From Hirundichthys speculiger (taxonomy: Eukaryota; Chordata; Actinopteri; Beloniformes; Exocoetidae), in the NCBI GenBank assembly GCA_018398805.1, contig JAGFBZ010000258.1:3956501-4020500 (forward strand): DNA of 64,000 bases, read 5' to 3'. Below, one piece after another: positions 12,374 to 25,884 of this stretch; the first letter of the stretch is position 1, and each line of letters begins with the position of its first letter. The notes beneath the pieces were generated by a model, which worked only from the letters and a program-made list of their open reading frames with translations, was not told the origin of the DNA and searched no databases. Position numbers and translations under genes: made by a program.

Positions 12374-14440
12374 CAAGGGACTGGAAAAGGGCAAATCTTG
12401 AACAGACTTTTTCTTGTAGGTGAGATCATTGAGAAGAAATGGAAGGCAAGACAGCCTCGCCATCTTCTTGGTGAACCAGACAGTAAATTATCATTATTGT
12501 TAACTAACTTGCTGTGTGTCGTCACTGTGGTTTCTCATCTTGAGTCCTGGTCATCATTTAAATTTTTTACTAATGCACACCAAGGCATGTCATAATCAGT
12601 AATGCTACAACTACTCAATTCCACATTATGAGTGGCCGGCATGCCAACCTGGCTATATGTGCAGAGCTAAAAAGAACAAAGGAATTATGCAAGATCAAGT
12701 CTGGCTGTATCCAGATTGTGGCTGCCACAATCTGCTCAATAATAAGACAAGTACCAGTGGGAATATGCTTTCCTTGCTGTGGGTTCTGTGTCCTTTCTTG
12801 AGGGAACAGTTTGACATTTTGTAAAATATCTTACTCTGCTTTCTTGCTTGAGTGTTGGGGGGAAATAAAAAAAAAAAAAAGAATCAATGCCACTTTCCAA
12901 TCTATCTACATCTGTCAAATAGGTAGCCTATAGCCTGCAGACACAACAGTCTTCCCACCACGGCTCACTAATCAAAATGTTAATGTATGATTTATTTTCT
13001 TATCTGTGAGAGGGTGGAGGAATCTTCTAGTCTAACACTCAGAAAAAAGACAAATTTACATATTTCCTAAAATAAAAAAATAAAAAAGAAATTGAAAAAC
13101 ATTTTTTTTTGTTAAGTTTTCTTTTGATACACCTTAGGTGAGTGAATGCAGGAAAGGCAAAGCTTTATCGTTAAATATCATGGATTCATGGTATGTTTTT
13201 AGGCCAGTGACTCACTGATATTTGTGGTATTTGACTTGGAGCCTGTGGTGAACACAGCCAAGCTCCCACAGGTTCAGCAGACTGGTCAACGCTGTAAGAT
13301 CAGATAGCCATATGCTGTACCTGATGCTATACTGTCTTTGTTAGTCTCTCCTTTTGAACAGAGAGCAAACTGTCCAATGAACTGGGCTTCTCTTGAACAT
13401 GTCAGTCATTTTCTCACGAGGGAGAAGCATCAAAGGAAGCCCAGAGACTCCATCAGACTGAATGTTCTCTCGATGCCAACACACGGCTGATCAAAACAGA
13501 ATAGGTTAGCGTGACCTGTATTTCAAAGGCATTTGCAATTCAAATCACTATCTCAAGCCCTCACTCAACATAATAAAGTTTATATTGGGCGAAGCAGTTT
13601 AGTTTGTGATCTGTTGAGTGTGCTGTTTTGAGCCAACAGAATCAGGATTCCCATGGCTTGACAACACTGACTCTAAACCTACAATGGCCTGCAACATCAG
13701 CACTTAACAACGTGATTCTTGGCTTGTTGTACCACTACATCCAGAAGATTCAACTTGTGAAATCAATAGTGAAGTTTGCGGTCAATGTAAAAAAATGATA
13801 TATGGATGTACTGGAGGAAATTCTCTTAGTTACAATAATTATTTGCCATTGCTGTAAATTTTTAAAACAGGCGTAGCTTAGAAAAAAAAAAATTATATTT
13901 TCACTATATGGATACATTCAGGCATTATCACTATTCTTACAGGTTATGTCCAGATAGTCACAGGGACAAATGTGTGAATCCTTTTGAAATTATATCGTGG
14001 TCATAGAAGATTAATTCTTATGTTCAAGACCCACAGGATGCGGAACAGCCATGGATTGGCAGCGCCAGCTGCTTTGACACGGCCATTCACGTCAATGAGA
14101 GCAGTCGCAGCAGAAGCGCCCTGAAGCAACCGTCCATGCTGCTCCGCCAGACATATGTGTCAAACATATTTTGGCCAACTGAAATTCGATGAAATTCACC
14201 AGCAGGCTCTGATTCCTACATAGACATTATGTTAACCCGTGGAGGCTGAAGGTAAACAGTTCAGAAGATATTTGAACCAAGCATTAGAAAAGGGTCCATC
14301 TATACATCAAAAACACACATTTGACAGCATTCAGCATTTTTAAATGTGTAATTCTAGAAAGAACAAGGCATGATGAGAAATGCATCAGTCACTTCTGTTG
14401 GTATTTTGATTTTACCCATGGCTTCTCTTTTAGCACAGTC
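12374..14440. other. Intergenic, nothing recognised
   Basis: AT-rich with A runs near 12870-12880 and 13885-13895. No gene structure. The part just before 14440 could be the non-coding left end of the hAT element that follows, but I see no inverted terminal repeat. Confidence 0.5.
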
Positions 14441-14445
14441 ACTAC

Positions 14446-16630
14446 ATGAATGTAGTGCAGCTAACGTTACAGGGCCAGACGACCCCAACACAGCTACCTC
14501 GGGGATCACAGACCTTTCCACAGTGGACGAGCCTGCATGCTAGCCCAAACTGCAAGCTTTCCCAGCCACACAAGTTCTCAGTGGAAAGAGGAGGACTTTT
14601 CTCTGCTAAATGGTATGCCCGATACAGTTGGTTAGAGTACAGCATTAAACTGGAAGCGTTTTTTTTTGCCAGTCCTGTCGCCACTTTGGCACGGACGTCA
14701 AGGAGGACAGATTCGGAAAAACAGGAATGAGAGACTGGGGGCATTTAGATCAGTTTTGTGCAAAAGCATGAAGCAAGTAATGCTCATGCTTCTGTTGTGG
14801 CCCGACACAAAGGTTACATTGAGATAAAACGAGTTGGAAACTGTGACATCGTACATCATGTTACAGAAGACAAACAAGAGCGTTTCATTGACTCTATTGA
14901 AAGAAACCGGGCACACGTGATAGTTGTCATTGATATTTTGCTGTTTTGTGCAAAACAAGGCATTGCACTGGTCACCAAGGAGGACGCAGAAAGCCTGAAC
15001 AGAGGACACTAGAGTTGTTCTAATTGATTTGTGACTATGACCCTGATATAAAAAAATCGCTTGGACGAGCTTCCAAATAACGCAAAAATAATGAGCCCTG
15101 ACATTCAGAACGACCTCCTTGAAACTGCAGCATCACTACTCCAACGGAAAATCAAAGCGGAGCTTCATGCACAGACTGATACGTACTATGCCATTTCAGC
15201 TGATGAATATAAGGACATCTCAAAGAAAGAGCTTGTTGCTGTTTGCTTAAGGTATGTATATAACATTAACCTCAGATAGAGAGCTGTCGGATTTGTCGCG
15301 ACAGATGACATGACATCCTCTGGCATCACTAAAAAGATTTTGGGAGTACTGGAACCACTGCAGCTGGATCCTGAATTGTGTGTGGGTTTCAGTTTTGATG
15401 GAGCAGCAGTTATGTCTGGTGAGAAAGGCTGGGGTGCAGGTGCAGCTCAGCTTTTCCTCATGCAGTGCCTGTACACTGCCACTCCCACCGCCTGAATCTG
15501 GTGCTTTCCACAGCTTCAAAAGTGTCTCCCACTGTGGCCACTTTTTTTGATGTTGTGAATTCACTGCATCGTTTCATGACCGGAGCCAACAGACACACAC
15601 GATTTCTACAAATCTAAGAAGAGCTTCACCCCGACGCACCCCGCCTGGAGCTCGTGCGCTCCACAGATATTAGGTGGAGTTCAAAATCAGAGTCTGTGAG
15701 CCGAGTTTTAACATTGTATGATGTCATATTAGAAACACTGAGTGAGTTTGCGGAGGGCTCAGGTCAGACCAAAATAGACGCAGAGTCTCTCCTGCAACAA
15801 GTACTGACCAAAAGATTCATATTTCTTCTTGTTGCATTTTCTAAGCTGTTCAGTGCAAGTGATTTTGCGACAAAAAGCCTACAGTCTCCATCTGTGTCAA
15901 TGACTGACTGCATCCACATGACTGAGGGCCTCGAAGAAACCTTTGCTACTTTCAGGAGTAACTCAGACGGGGAATTCAAGAGAATAATCAGGCTAACTGA
16001 TGCCATCATGAAGAAAAATGATGTGCAGAACTGGGATGTAGCAGGTGCACGAAACAGAAAGCTGCCTGCAAAGTTTGCTGACTCGCATGTGGCCTCTACA
16101 GTGGGCAGGTGTGCACCCGTCAGGAGTAATTCTGATTTGCAGTCCTTGTGGATTATGATCCTTGACAGACAGCTGATGGAATTGAACAACTGTTTTCAGA
16201 GTGACTCTTATGGAATATTGAAGACTGCTGCCTCCCTGCTGCCTGCATCAGATGCGACATACTGCGCGCGCTGAGCAGGCATTATGGACTTGGTCTGGAG
16301 GACCCCTGAATTGACTGTGTTTAGGCAACTCATCAAACGGAAGGTGGATGGCGGACATGAGTTCCCGTCCATTATTGAAGTCTTAGACTCCTGCGACAAA
16401 GATGTTTTCCCCAAGATGAACTGTTTGCTTCGTATTCTGATATTATTACCTGTTACAAGTTGCTCTGTGGAGCATCTTTTTTCAGTTGTCAACAGGATCA
16501 AACAACAATGCTCACAAAGAGACTCAGTAGCCTCTCGTTGCTCATGTTTGAAAAGAGCTTGCGGAGAAACTGGACTCTGATGAAATAATAAATGCATTCA
16601 AGGCCAAGCCACGCCGTTTTGCCCTTTAAA
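14446..16630 (+). pseudogene. Broken hAT-superfamily transposase (ZMYM1/TTF-type relative)
   Basis: Successive plus frames give one degraded hAT transposase. In order: a TTF-type N-terminal region (WYARYSWLEYSIKLEAFFF, about 14612-14670), KHEASNAHASVVARHKGYIE (14763-14825), a DUF4371-like stretch (about 15080-15270), the catalytic-core motifs FDGAAVMSGEKG (15393-15430) and HCHSHRLNLVL (about 15475-15510), and the hATC dimerisation block LPVTSCSVEHLFSVVNRIK (about 16445-16505). Stops or frame breaks occur near 14728, 15010, 15277, 15493, 15617 and 16272. An intact transposase of this group is one long exon, so this copy is dead. Inverted ends were not found. Confidence 0.8.
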
Positions 16631-19091
16631 TTGAGAGCTGTGCAGTGCGCACAGGTAAGCAGCAATATGGTTGTCTTTTACTCTGCTGCCATCAGGCCAA
16701 CCTGTTCCATAATCACATGTGATGAATGTTAAGCCCAATAGTCGTGTTCAGCCTATAGTTAAATAGCTTTGTTGATCATACATAATGTGGATTCCTACTT
16801 TATGGCTCTGTGAGAGTTCATGAGTACGCGCATGAGTGTTATATTTACACTATGTTAGCTTCATTGGGCACGCAATGTGTGTGTGGTTATGTTTTTGTGA
16901 TGTTTTTTTGAGGACAAGCATAAAATGTGGTTATTTTATTACTTATTATTATATTATATATATTATTATACTTATTATATATTATTGATTATTTATTATT
17001 GATCCGTGTGTCATTCATTCTATCCTTTTTTAATTGTCAATCAAAAATAAAATAAAAAGTGACATTTTATTATGTTTTCATTTTTTTATATAACACAAAA
17101 AAAAATTGAAAAAAATGCCAGATTTTTTTTTTTTTTTATATATATAGTTTAAATTTTAGACTTGGATCAAAAATAAGAAATTAAAAAATGGGCCACAGAA
17201 CTGAATTTATTTTATAATAGAGTACTGGACTTTCTGTTGTCAATTACACATCTGTGCCACTAGATGGAGCCGCACTGAAGTAACCAGTAAGAGAACAGCA
17301 CGACAGTGAACACATGGAGCAGATCTGATGTAACATGGAGGAATGACACGAAAGTTTTGAATTATTAATATTGCTGCCTGAGTAGCTACCCGAACTGTAA
17401 AATACACGGATTTTCACCGTTCTCCATGTCTGTTTTAGCTTTTCCATGTTTACCTGCCAATTGTCTTCCGGTGGGAAAGCAGTTTGAGGGTAGCGCAACC
17501 TGCTCTTAAAGGCAATGACTTCTGATGCACTGATTGGTTTAACAGGTGGAACGCCCCAACCACTCCTATGCATAATGTAGTGGGTAGCGCAGATGGGATA
17601 GAGGGTATAGCAAGGGTGGAAAGATCACGTTTTCTGCAGGGGAATGCCTCTCCCGCTACATGCTATCCCTAAATAGCAGCTTTAGCAGATCTGGCGGAAG
17701 ATCGGGCCCTTAGTCTTGTTCCTCCAGATTCGACTTTGGTTTCCAGGGGGCAATGCTAACACACTGCAGAGGAAACCAGCTCTCAGTGCAGAGGAGAAAA
17801 GACAATGGCTGTCCAGGCCAAGTATTTCATGGACTATAAATACAAACTCAGCATATTCAGTAAAAACAATAAATGTTTGAGGCTGTCTGTACTTCTGATT
17901 GCAATGAAGACGAGATATGCTCTGAGTTTTCATTAAAGAAGCAGGATATTTTCAGTGGGTTCACAAACTTTGTCTGAGAACTGTTCAAAGCCTGAGTCAG
18001 AGAGAGAAACAGCAAAGACCCTAAGGGATCATACTTTACATTTATTAGGTCAGACACAGTGCGAGAGGAGGTTCCGGGCTGGTGCAAGGTTGCAAAGAGG
18101 TTTGCAGAGGAGGTAGCAAATGTAATAAGGCAAAAGCAGCTTAAATAGTATTCCAGTGTGACACCAAGAAGGGAAATGAGCAGATGCTGAGATCTGCTGT
18201 TTCGAGCTGATACGCAGAGACTTTGGGCCTGAGCTTTGCTTCATGCTAAATTTCTGAATTATTGAACTGTGAGACATGCTCTTAATTAGCAGATGTTTCC
18301 TCGGATTTTTCTGAAGAAGCTCAAAATATCCTGAGCTCTTTAATGAACTGGAAGTTGATTTGGAACTCCAGCTCAACAATTCAACCGTCTTAAACAAAGA
18401 ATAAATAAAAATAAATTCCTTGTTCAATTGATTTTTTTCTGCAGGTCTTACAGATAGAGTTAATATCAACAAGGTAGCTAAAAATCTCAAGATTAATGCA
18501 ATGTCTTGTATCAAAGAAGGGTCTTCTGATGGAGCCCACAAGTGGGTAAAAATGAGCAGAGCTGGGTTTAGGATTTTTTTTTTCTCTTTTCTTTTTTTTT
18601 TTTTTTTTTTTCTGTTGGCTTGGCTAAAATGTCGATGTTTCTGGCCTAATTTGTCTTGGTGAAAGCGTGGTCACATTTCCCCATTACATTTCAGTTATTG
18701 CTGTGCTGTTGTGACCGATAAAAATCAAGACCTAACAAAACAAATACCAGAAGTTGTGATAAACTGGATTTGTTATTTTTTCCATTGTCATGTTCACCCC
18801 TTTTGAGTGCAAAAGTCATTTGGTTTTTGGTGATAAAACCACAGGGAATTGCTACATTGGATTCTGTGATAATAAATGAAAATGAAAGATGGATCAGCAC
18901 TGGGAAACTCACATGTACCCAGATGGCCTTTTTGTATCTTTAGGCCATGTCACTGGCTGCAGCTATAAACAAATTTATGCCATCTGTTTGCTAATGGATT
19001 TGGGTCCATCTGTCTAATCAACAATCTAGGAGTTTTTCCCCTAGTTTGTATGAATATGAGGAATGTTAATAAGCAGCAGAAAATTCATATG
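16631..19091. other. Intergenic, AT-rich, nothing recognised
   Basis: Very AT-rich between 16920 and 17170. A T run of about 25 bases lies at 18587-18611. The 163-codon minus frame at 18050-18541 has no recognisable domain and I do not accept it as a gene. Confidence 0.55.
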
Positions 19092-20760
19092 TACAACCTC
19101 AATTCTAAAAAAAAAAAAAAAAGAGAGAGAGATGCTATGGAAAACGTAATTAAAAACAGAATGCAATGATTTGCAAATCTTATTAACCTGTATTTTGTTC
19201 CCAGGCCAAACAGTGATATCTGGCATCCCATAGTCACTCCCCTAATCCCAGCCCTCACTGTTCCCTCTCACTGTCAACACAACAAGTAGACTTACAACAT
19301 GGCTACCACAGCCAAACCAGCACTGCCACCTCAAACTGACTGAAACTCCATTCATGCAAGCTCTAGGTAGTGACAAGTCATCCATGTAAGCCCTAACTGG
19401 TGGGAGCTATATCCCCTCTCATCTCTCCACCACCTACCACCCAACTTGGAAAGCTCTGATGATTATTCCCAATGCCACTGTAAATACTCTGTACACTATT
19501 GTACACTCTGTCATAATACCCATTTATCACCTCTGCCACCCTGTTGTTAAACCTGCTGTATTTATACACAGCCTAATGTCCTGAAAATATGCTTTCACCA
19601 AGTTAACAACTACCCTGGGCACTCTAAAATAATCAAATGGACTCCAAATAAGGATATGTGGTACTGAACTAAACACATTTGCTAGACCTAAAAATATCAC
19701 AAGTAAATTCTCTTTTCTGAAGTCTTGGCTGCCAGAATCTGGTCCCAGATTATACTAGTATGCTCCAAGCACCTGGTATTCCTGCCTTATGCACTGTAGT
19801 ATCTATTAAGTTACTACTTTCTAAAATACCAAATTAATCTCTGCACTGAAGAAAACCCTCCCCTCTACATTTAGCAAAGAAATAATCTGGAACTGGCTGA
19901 AGTCTGAAGCCTCCTTCTTTGATGAGGACATTCCCCTGCCCTACGCTATGCTCTTGGGATAATTTTTTGTCTCAAAGTATTCTTAACTGCCTCCACAGAA
20001 ATTTCAGAAATATCAAGGGCTTCTATAAACTCGGTAAGGGACTCTATTCGGCCCTGGGGCTGAAGAAGCTTTTGCGTGCCTGACTACTTCCTGAACTTCC
20101 TTACTTTTCGGTAGCCTAACATCCATCTCATGACCTACCTCTCCTAACAGTGGCATATCACGTGGAAGGCCTAATTTTCTCTTCTCTGAATCAAAATAGG
20201 TCTATTATAGGTAATATATTAGCTCCATTTGACTTTCATGGCAGCAGCACATCTAAAAAAAAAAAAGTTAGAACAGGGAGATGTTTTCCATTGTGTAGCA
20301 TCCCCTCTTCTTTTAACAACTCTCTGTAAATGTCTGGGAAGTGAAGAGACCAGTTTTATGCATTTGGACTCTTCTCCTGTGAAGCCATGCTGTAGTGATG
20401 GATGCAGTGTGTGGTTTAGCATTATCATGCTGAAATATGAGTTGCCTTCTCTAAAAGAGACTCTGTCTAAAATCATGCCTGTTTTAAATGCAGTGCTTTC
20501 TGAGAGCACGAAGATCATGCACATGCAGTTTTGACCTTTGGCTTTGTCATTTGTGCACAGAGAGTCATCCTGATTCTCAAACTCATTCAAAGTCAAAATT
20601 AGATATTTTCCATGAAACGGCGAAATGTATCAGTTTCAACATCTGATGTGTCTATATATTCTATTGGGAATGAAATATGGGTTTATGAGATTTGCAAATC
20701 ATTGCATTCTGTTTTTATTTACATTTTCCACAGCATCCTAATTTTTTTCAAATTGAGGTT
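19092..20760 (-). mobile_element. Tc1/mariner-like element with long inverted ends
   Basis: The left end (from 19094, preceded by TA) reads CAACCTCAATTC, then AAAACAGAATGCAATGATTT, and GCAAATCTTATTAACC. The right end, reverse complemented from 20760, reads AACCTCAATTT, then AAAACAGAATGCAATGATTT, GCAAATCTCATAAACCC, so the arms match over about 100 bp. On the minus strand near 20270-20350, LPRHLQRVVKRRGDATQW is the C-terminus of the encoded transposase. The rest of the transposase is missing and a LINE fragment occupies the middle. Confidence 0.65.
19370..20195 (-). pseudogene. LINE reverse transcriptase fragment nested in the transposon
   Basis: On the minus strand, from high to low coordinates: KASSAPGPNRVPYRVY (about 20085-20030), QFQIISLLNVEG (about 19895-19862; family QFRPISLLNVEGK), LEHTSIIWDQ (about 19770-19740), LVIFLGLANVFSSVPHIL (about 19705-19655), VKAYFQDIRLCINTAGLTTGWQ (about 19610-19545) and the catalytic LPPVRAYMDDLS (about 19405-19370). 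This order is fingers to palm of a non-LTR reverse transcriptase, most like lineages with a C-terminal restriction-type endonuclease. At least three frame breaks make it inactive. It has no visible 3' tail. Confidence 0.7.
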
Positions 20761-21125
20761 ATGTGTACATTTAAATGTGTGTGGCTTTAGTCTGTTGAAT
20801 AAAATGCTATCCAAGCCACAGGAGCCCACTCCTTTTCCTCCATGTATTATTTCTTACAGTGAGTTAATTTATTATTTAGGTACTGCAGGAAATGGGGAAT
20901 CCCTTATTGAACACTCTGCAGTAAGGCATATTAGATTTGATATACATTATTTTACTCTCTTTTATCATTCAGAAATCAAGAGAAAGGTCATGAAAGACCT
21001 CTGGAAGTACACCTGGCTGTAGCACTGAAAAACTTGAACCTGTTGGTTTACTGGTGCAACTTTATTTTGATATATGATTCTTCATTTATGTTATTAACAA
21101 CCATACTGTAATTTCTACAAGTGTG
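20761..21125. other. Intergenic, nothing recognised
   Basis: Short stretch between two mobile elements with no recognisable gene. Confidence 0.5.
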
Positions 21126-23455
21126 TTTGGATTCCATCCATCCATTAACTTCCGCTTGGTCCGGAGTCGGGTCGTGGGGGCAGCAGCTGCAGCAGAGAGG
21201 CCCAGACCTCCCTCCCCTCGGCCGCTTTCATCAGCTCCTCTGGGAGAACCCCGAGGCGGTCCCAGGCCACCCGAGAGACATAATCTCTCCAGCGGGTCCT
21301 GGGTCTGCCCCGTGGTCTTCTCCCAGTTGGACATGCCTGAAACACCTCTCCAGGGAGGCATCCGGGGGGCATCTTAGCCAGATGCCCGAACCACCTCAAC
21401 TGGCTCCTCTCAATGTAAAGGAGCAGCAGTTCTCCTGAATGACTGAACTTCTCACCTTATCTCGAAGGGAGAGTCCAGCTACCCTGCGGAGAAAACTCAT
21501 TTCCGCTGCTTGTATCCACGATCTTGTTCTTTCGGTCACTACCCACTGTTCATGACCATAGGTGAGGGTTGGAACAAAGATCGACCGGTAAACAGAGAGC
21601 CTTGCCTTTCCGCTAAGCTCTCTCTTCACCGCAACGGACCGGTACAGAGTCCACACCACAGCAGGCGCTGCACCAATCCGTCTGTCGATCTCCCGCTCTT
21701 TTCTCTCATCACTCATGAACAAGACCCCGAGATACTTAAACTCCTCCTCTTGAGGCAGAACCTCACTCCCGACCCGGAGAAGGCATTCTACCCTTTTCCG
21801 ACTGAGGACCATGGTCTCAGATTTGGAGGTGTTGATTCTCATCTCTGCCGCTTCACACTCGGCTGCGAACCGCTCCAGCGAGAGCTGAAGATCCCCACTC
21901 GATGGCGCCAACAGGACCACGTCATCTGCAAACAGCAGAGACAAAATCCTGACACCACCGAACTGGAACCCCTCCGCTCCTTGGCTGCGCCTAGAAATTC
22001 TTTCCATAAACATTATGAACAGAATCTGTGACAAAGGGCAGCCCTGGCAGAGTCCAACTCTCACTGAAAACAAGTCAGACTTAGAACCGGCAATGCGGAC
22101 CAAGCTCCCACTCCATTTGTACAGGGACTGGACAGCCCGTAACAACGGGCCCAGTACCCCATACTCCTGGAGTACCCCCCACAGGCCCCCCCCGCGGGAC
22201 ACGGTCAAATGGCCGCTCCAAGTCCACAAAACACATGTGGACTGGTTGGGCAAATTCCCATGTTCCCTCCAGGACCCTAGTGAAGATATAGAGTTGGTCC
22301 AGTGTTCCACAACCAGGACGGAACCCACATTGTTCCTCCTGGATCCGGGATTTGACAATCGTTTGAACTTTCTTCTCTAGCACCCTTGCATAGACCTTAC
22401 CAGGGAGGCTGAGGAGTGTGATTCCCCTGTAATTGGAACACACCCTCCGGTCCCCCCTCTTAAAAAGGGGAACTGCCCCCGATTCCCATACGATGTTGCA
22501 GAGACGTGTCAACCAAGAGAGTCCTACAGTCCTACAACATCCAGAGCCTTCAGGAACTCAGGGCGGATCTCGTCCACCCCCGGAGCCCGGCCACTGTGCA
22601 GCTTTTTAACTACCTCGGTGACCTCAGCTCCGGTAATGAACGAGTCCACCTCTAAGTCCACTGGCTCAGCATCCTCAATGGAAGACATGTTGGTGGGATT
22701 AAGAAGGTCCTTGAAGTATTCCTTCCATCACCGAACGACATCTCCAGTTGAGGTCAGCAGCAACCGACCTTCACTATACACAGTGTTGGTGAAGCACTGC
22801 TTTCCCCGCCCGAGCTGTCTGACGGTTTACCAGAATCTCTGTGGAGCCGATCGAAAGTCTTTTTTCCATGGCCTCACCAAACTCCTCCCACACCTGAGTT
22901 TTCACCTCAGAGACCACCAAAGCGGCCGCCCGCTTGGCCTGCCGATACCTGTCTGCTGATTCCAGAGTCCCACAAGCTAACCAAGCCCGGTAGGACTCCT
23001 TCTTCAGCCTGACGGCCTCTCTCACCCGATGTGTCCACCACTGAGTCCGAGGATTGCCGCTACGACAGGCACCGATGACCTTACGGCCACAGCTCTGGTC
23101 AGCCACTTCAGCAATGGAGGCATGGAAAGTGGCCTTTTCAGACTCAATATCCCCTGCCTCCCCCGGGATGTGATTGAAGCTCTGTCAGAGGTGTGAGTTG
23201 AAGATCTGTCTGACAGGTTCCTCTGCCAGACGTTCCCAGCAAACCCCCACTACACGTTTGGGCCTACCAGGTCTGACCGGCATTCTCCCCCGCCATCTGA
23301 TTTAACCCACCACCAGGTAGTGATCAGTTGACAGCTCAGCTCCTCTCTTTACCCGATTGTCCAAAACATACGGCCGAAGATCAGATGATACAACTATAAA
23401 GTTGATCATCGATCTGCGGCCAAGAGTGTCCTTATGCCACATGCATTTATGGACA
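21126..23455 (-). pseudogene. Rex3/RTE-like LINE, 5' truncated, inactive
   Basis: Reading the minus strand from 23455: end of the apurinic endonuclease domain (IDFIVVSSDLRPYVLD and STDHYLVVGKIRW), a linker with NPRTQWWTHRVREAVRLKKE, then the reverse transcriptase with CSNYRGITLLSLPGKVYARVLE (about 22450-22385), QEEQCGFRPGCGTLDQLY (about 22345-22290), a frameshift near 22180, FADDVVLLAP (about 21935-21905), KYLGVLF (about 21735) and a C-terminal LRRVAGLSLRDKVRSSVIQE. Another frame change near 21430 leads to WFGHLAKMPPGCLPGEVF...GRRPRGRPRTRWRDYV. The 3' end is TGGATGGATGGA at 21133-21144, agreeing with the GATG-type tail described for Rex3. Confidence 0.8.
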
Positions 23456-25374
23456 CTTATGCTGGAACATGGTGTTTGTTATGGATAAACTGTCGCCCAT
23501 AACACACTGCACCCGACTCCTATGTTTGCATGTCTGGTCTTTTATTACATAACAGTCCACCACACATTCATTTATATACACCACACCGCACAAACACTGC
23601 AGAGGTCACCATACTGCACAACCACACCATGACTGTCTTGTCTCTTTGTCCTGTCCTTTCATGTTTTTACTTCCTGTGATTTTAGCTATGGCTGACAGAA
23701 TCAGAGGTTACTAAAATATGTCAGATGGGACTGGTGAAGGACACATTCACTTACTCACAACGCACAAGAAAAGTAACATCTGCTGAAAGATCAAAATGCA
23801 TATATATTTGACTTTAAAAAGCTTTTAGCCAAATTATGGTAGTAAACAGTTTTATAATAATAATTATAATAATTTAACTTTACTCCAATGCATTTTCAGA
23901 CTTGCAATTATTAACATGATTATGTGTCAAAGTTACATGTGCTATGTTCTAAATGAATAACATTATTATTATATAATGCATTATTTAACAAAAAATAATG
24001 CATTAAAATGACTTCTTGACACATCATAAAACATCTACAATGACATGTTGATTTGTAGGGTTATGCAATGTTGAAGGCAAAAAAAAAAGAATATTCAGCA
24101 GTTGCTGGTCACACCCCCGCTGTCAAGTAAGAATGGGTAATACTGCAAAATGTATCAATTAGTCTTTGCTTGATATGATTTCCCAAAAATCACTGATAAC
24201 CAGAGAAAACATCCCTCATGCTGGGTGCACTTGCAAGATAAAGCACAGTCATTCCAAAAATGAAATACAACAACTGCATTCCATATTTCAGTAACTGTTT
24301 TATGGTGCAGCTGTTGTCTACGTTCCTTTTTATAGTTTCAGCTGAGTTTCCTGTGAAATAGCTCCCATCCCACTTACTAATCACTGAACCAACACTTCCA
24401 CCACACTGTCATGAAGTACTGCACACACACACACATGTTATAGACAGACAGCAGCTACATCCAGCATACTCTCAAACACATACAACCACACACAGGTGGC
24501 GAGCTAACAAGACAGCTTGACATGTGCAAGCAGGTTTTGCTGACCAGTTGGGTTTTTTAACTGACGCTAGGAGAAATCCCACCAACATTTAACTCTTTGG
24601 CTGGCTATTTTTACACATTTTCTCTGAAGACTCCTTAACACATGAGGAACTGTGAGAAGAGAAATATAGTGAATTTCAACATCCCTGGTTATAGGTCCCT
24701 GTGCATGTATGTCTGCATCCAGTAAAACTATGTAACATGATTTGTAGATTGAAGTGTGGGGTAAGAGGCTCTAATGAGCTCTGAGACCAAGGTTAAAATT
24801 AAAAAAGTTTCTTTCTTTCTTTTTTCTTTCTTTTGGGTATGAGTGTGCCAGTTAAAGATGTATTCTGGTCAAAAAACAAAAAAGACAGAAAAATAAAGAA
24901 AACTTGCTCCTATTGTCTTCGGATCAATATGACCTGATTTCAAAAGTTCGTATGGTATAACTTTGGTTTCCTTCCAAATAGCTGCTTATAAATTACATGG
25001 ATTGTTCCATACTTTTTTTTTGTCTGCATTTACATTCTTGGTTAGGGTGATGAATGCCAAACCATCTAGTATGTATATGCTATTTAATCTTACAGCAGAC
25101 TTTTTTTGTGGGAGTGTGAAGGGTGAATATGTGGATGGTTCCATACTATGGTCTTTGCAAGTAAAAACAAATTTGGACTATTTTTGTTAAATTATGTGTG
25201 TTTTATTAAAATTTATAACACTTGTGGTCCTCCCAGGTCAGTTTGACCTGGACACATTTAGTGGTACAATTTCAGTGGTAAAGTAGGTCCTTTTTTGTAC
25301 TAATAATTAGGGGTTTTGACCAAAAGGTAAACTTATGTACTCAGTGTGCACACACAAAAGGGTACAAAACACAC
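23456..25374. other. Intergenic, nothing recognised
   Basis: AT-rich with small CA tracts (24422-24434). No gene structure seen. Confidence 0.5.
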
Positions 25375-25398
25375 CACACACACACACACACACACACA

Positions 25399-25436
<38 letters not shown>
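25375..25436. repeat. (CA)n microsatellite
   Basis: About 60 bp of CA with a single CC interruption at 25400-25402, ending in TATATA. Confidence 0.9.
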
Positions 25437-25849
25437 CCTTCAAAGCTACAGATGTGTAAACCTGATGTAATCACATCTTTTGATCTTCTGATCATGGGGT
25501 TACACACACATGCACACGCATTGACACGTGCATGTGCACACACACAAACACACTTCAAAGCATTGGGCATTGTAATTGCGTTGGACCTCCTGAACACAAG
25601 CTACACATTTATAAACATACATTTCATAGCTTTGATATGCCTTCCCCCATTTGGCAACAAAATAACAATATACAAAAAAAAAACAACAAGTTTAGAGCAT
25701 CCTTGGAGCATTTCACAGCACCAAGTGCCAAAAATATAATGCACATACTCGAAAAACCCATAGCTCTGTAACCTGCCACTCATGCAAATAAAGACAGACA
25801 GATGCATCAGGACTGTTTTTCAATTTTGGATTGATATGATGAAGTTGCC

Positions 25850-25884
<35 letters not shown>
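25850..25884. repeat. (CA)n(TA)n tract at LINE 3' end
   Basis: CA repeats passing into ATATATAT directly beside the 3' end of the R4/Dong-like copy on the minus strand. It may have grown from the element's simple-sequence tail. Confidence 0.7.

Noticed and set aside
18050..18541. 163-codon minus-strand open frame
   Set aside because: No domain, no promoter or splice context, and composition like the surrounding AT-rich DNA.
21510..22031. 173-codon plus-strand open frame
   Set aside because: It is the antisense shadow of the Rex3/RTE reverse transcriptase on the minus strand.
25335..25739. 134-codon frame with a His-Thr repeat
   Set aside because: Runs through the CA microsatellite; HTHTHT is the usual artefact.
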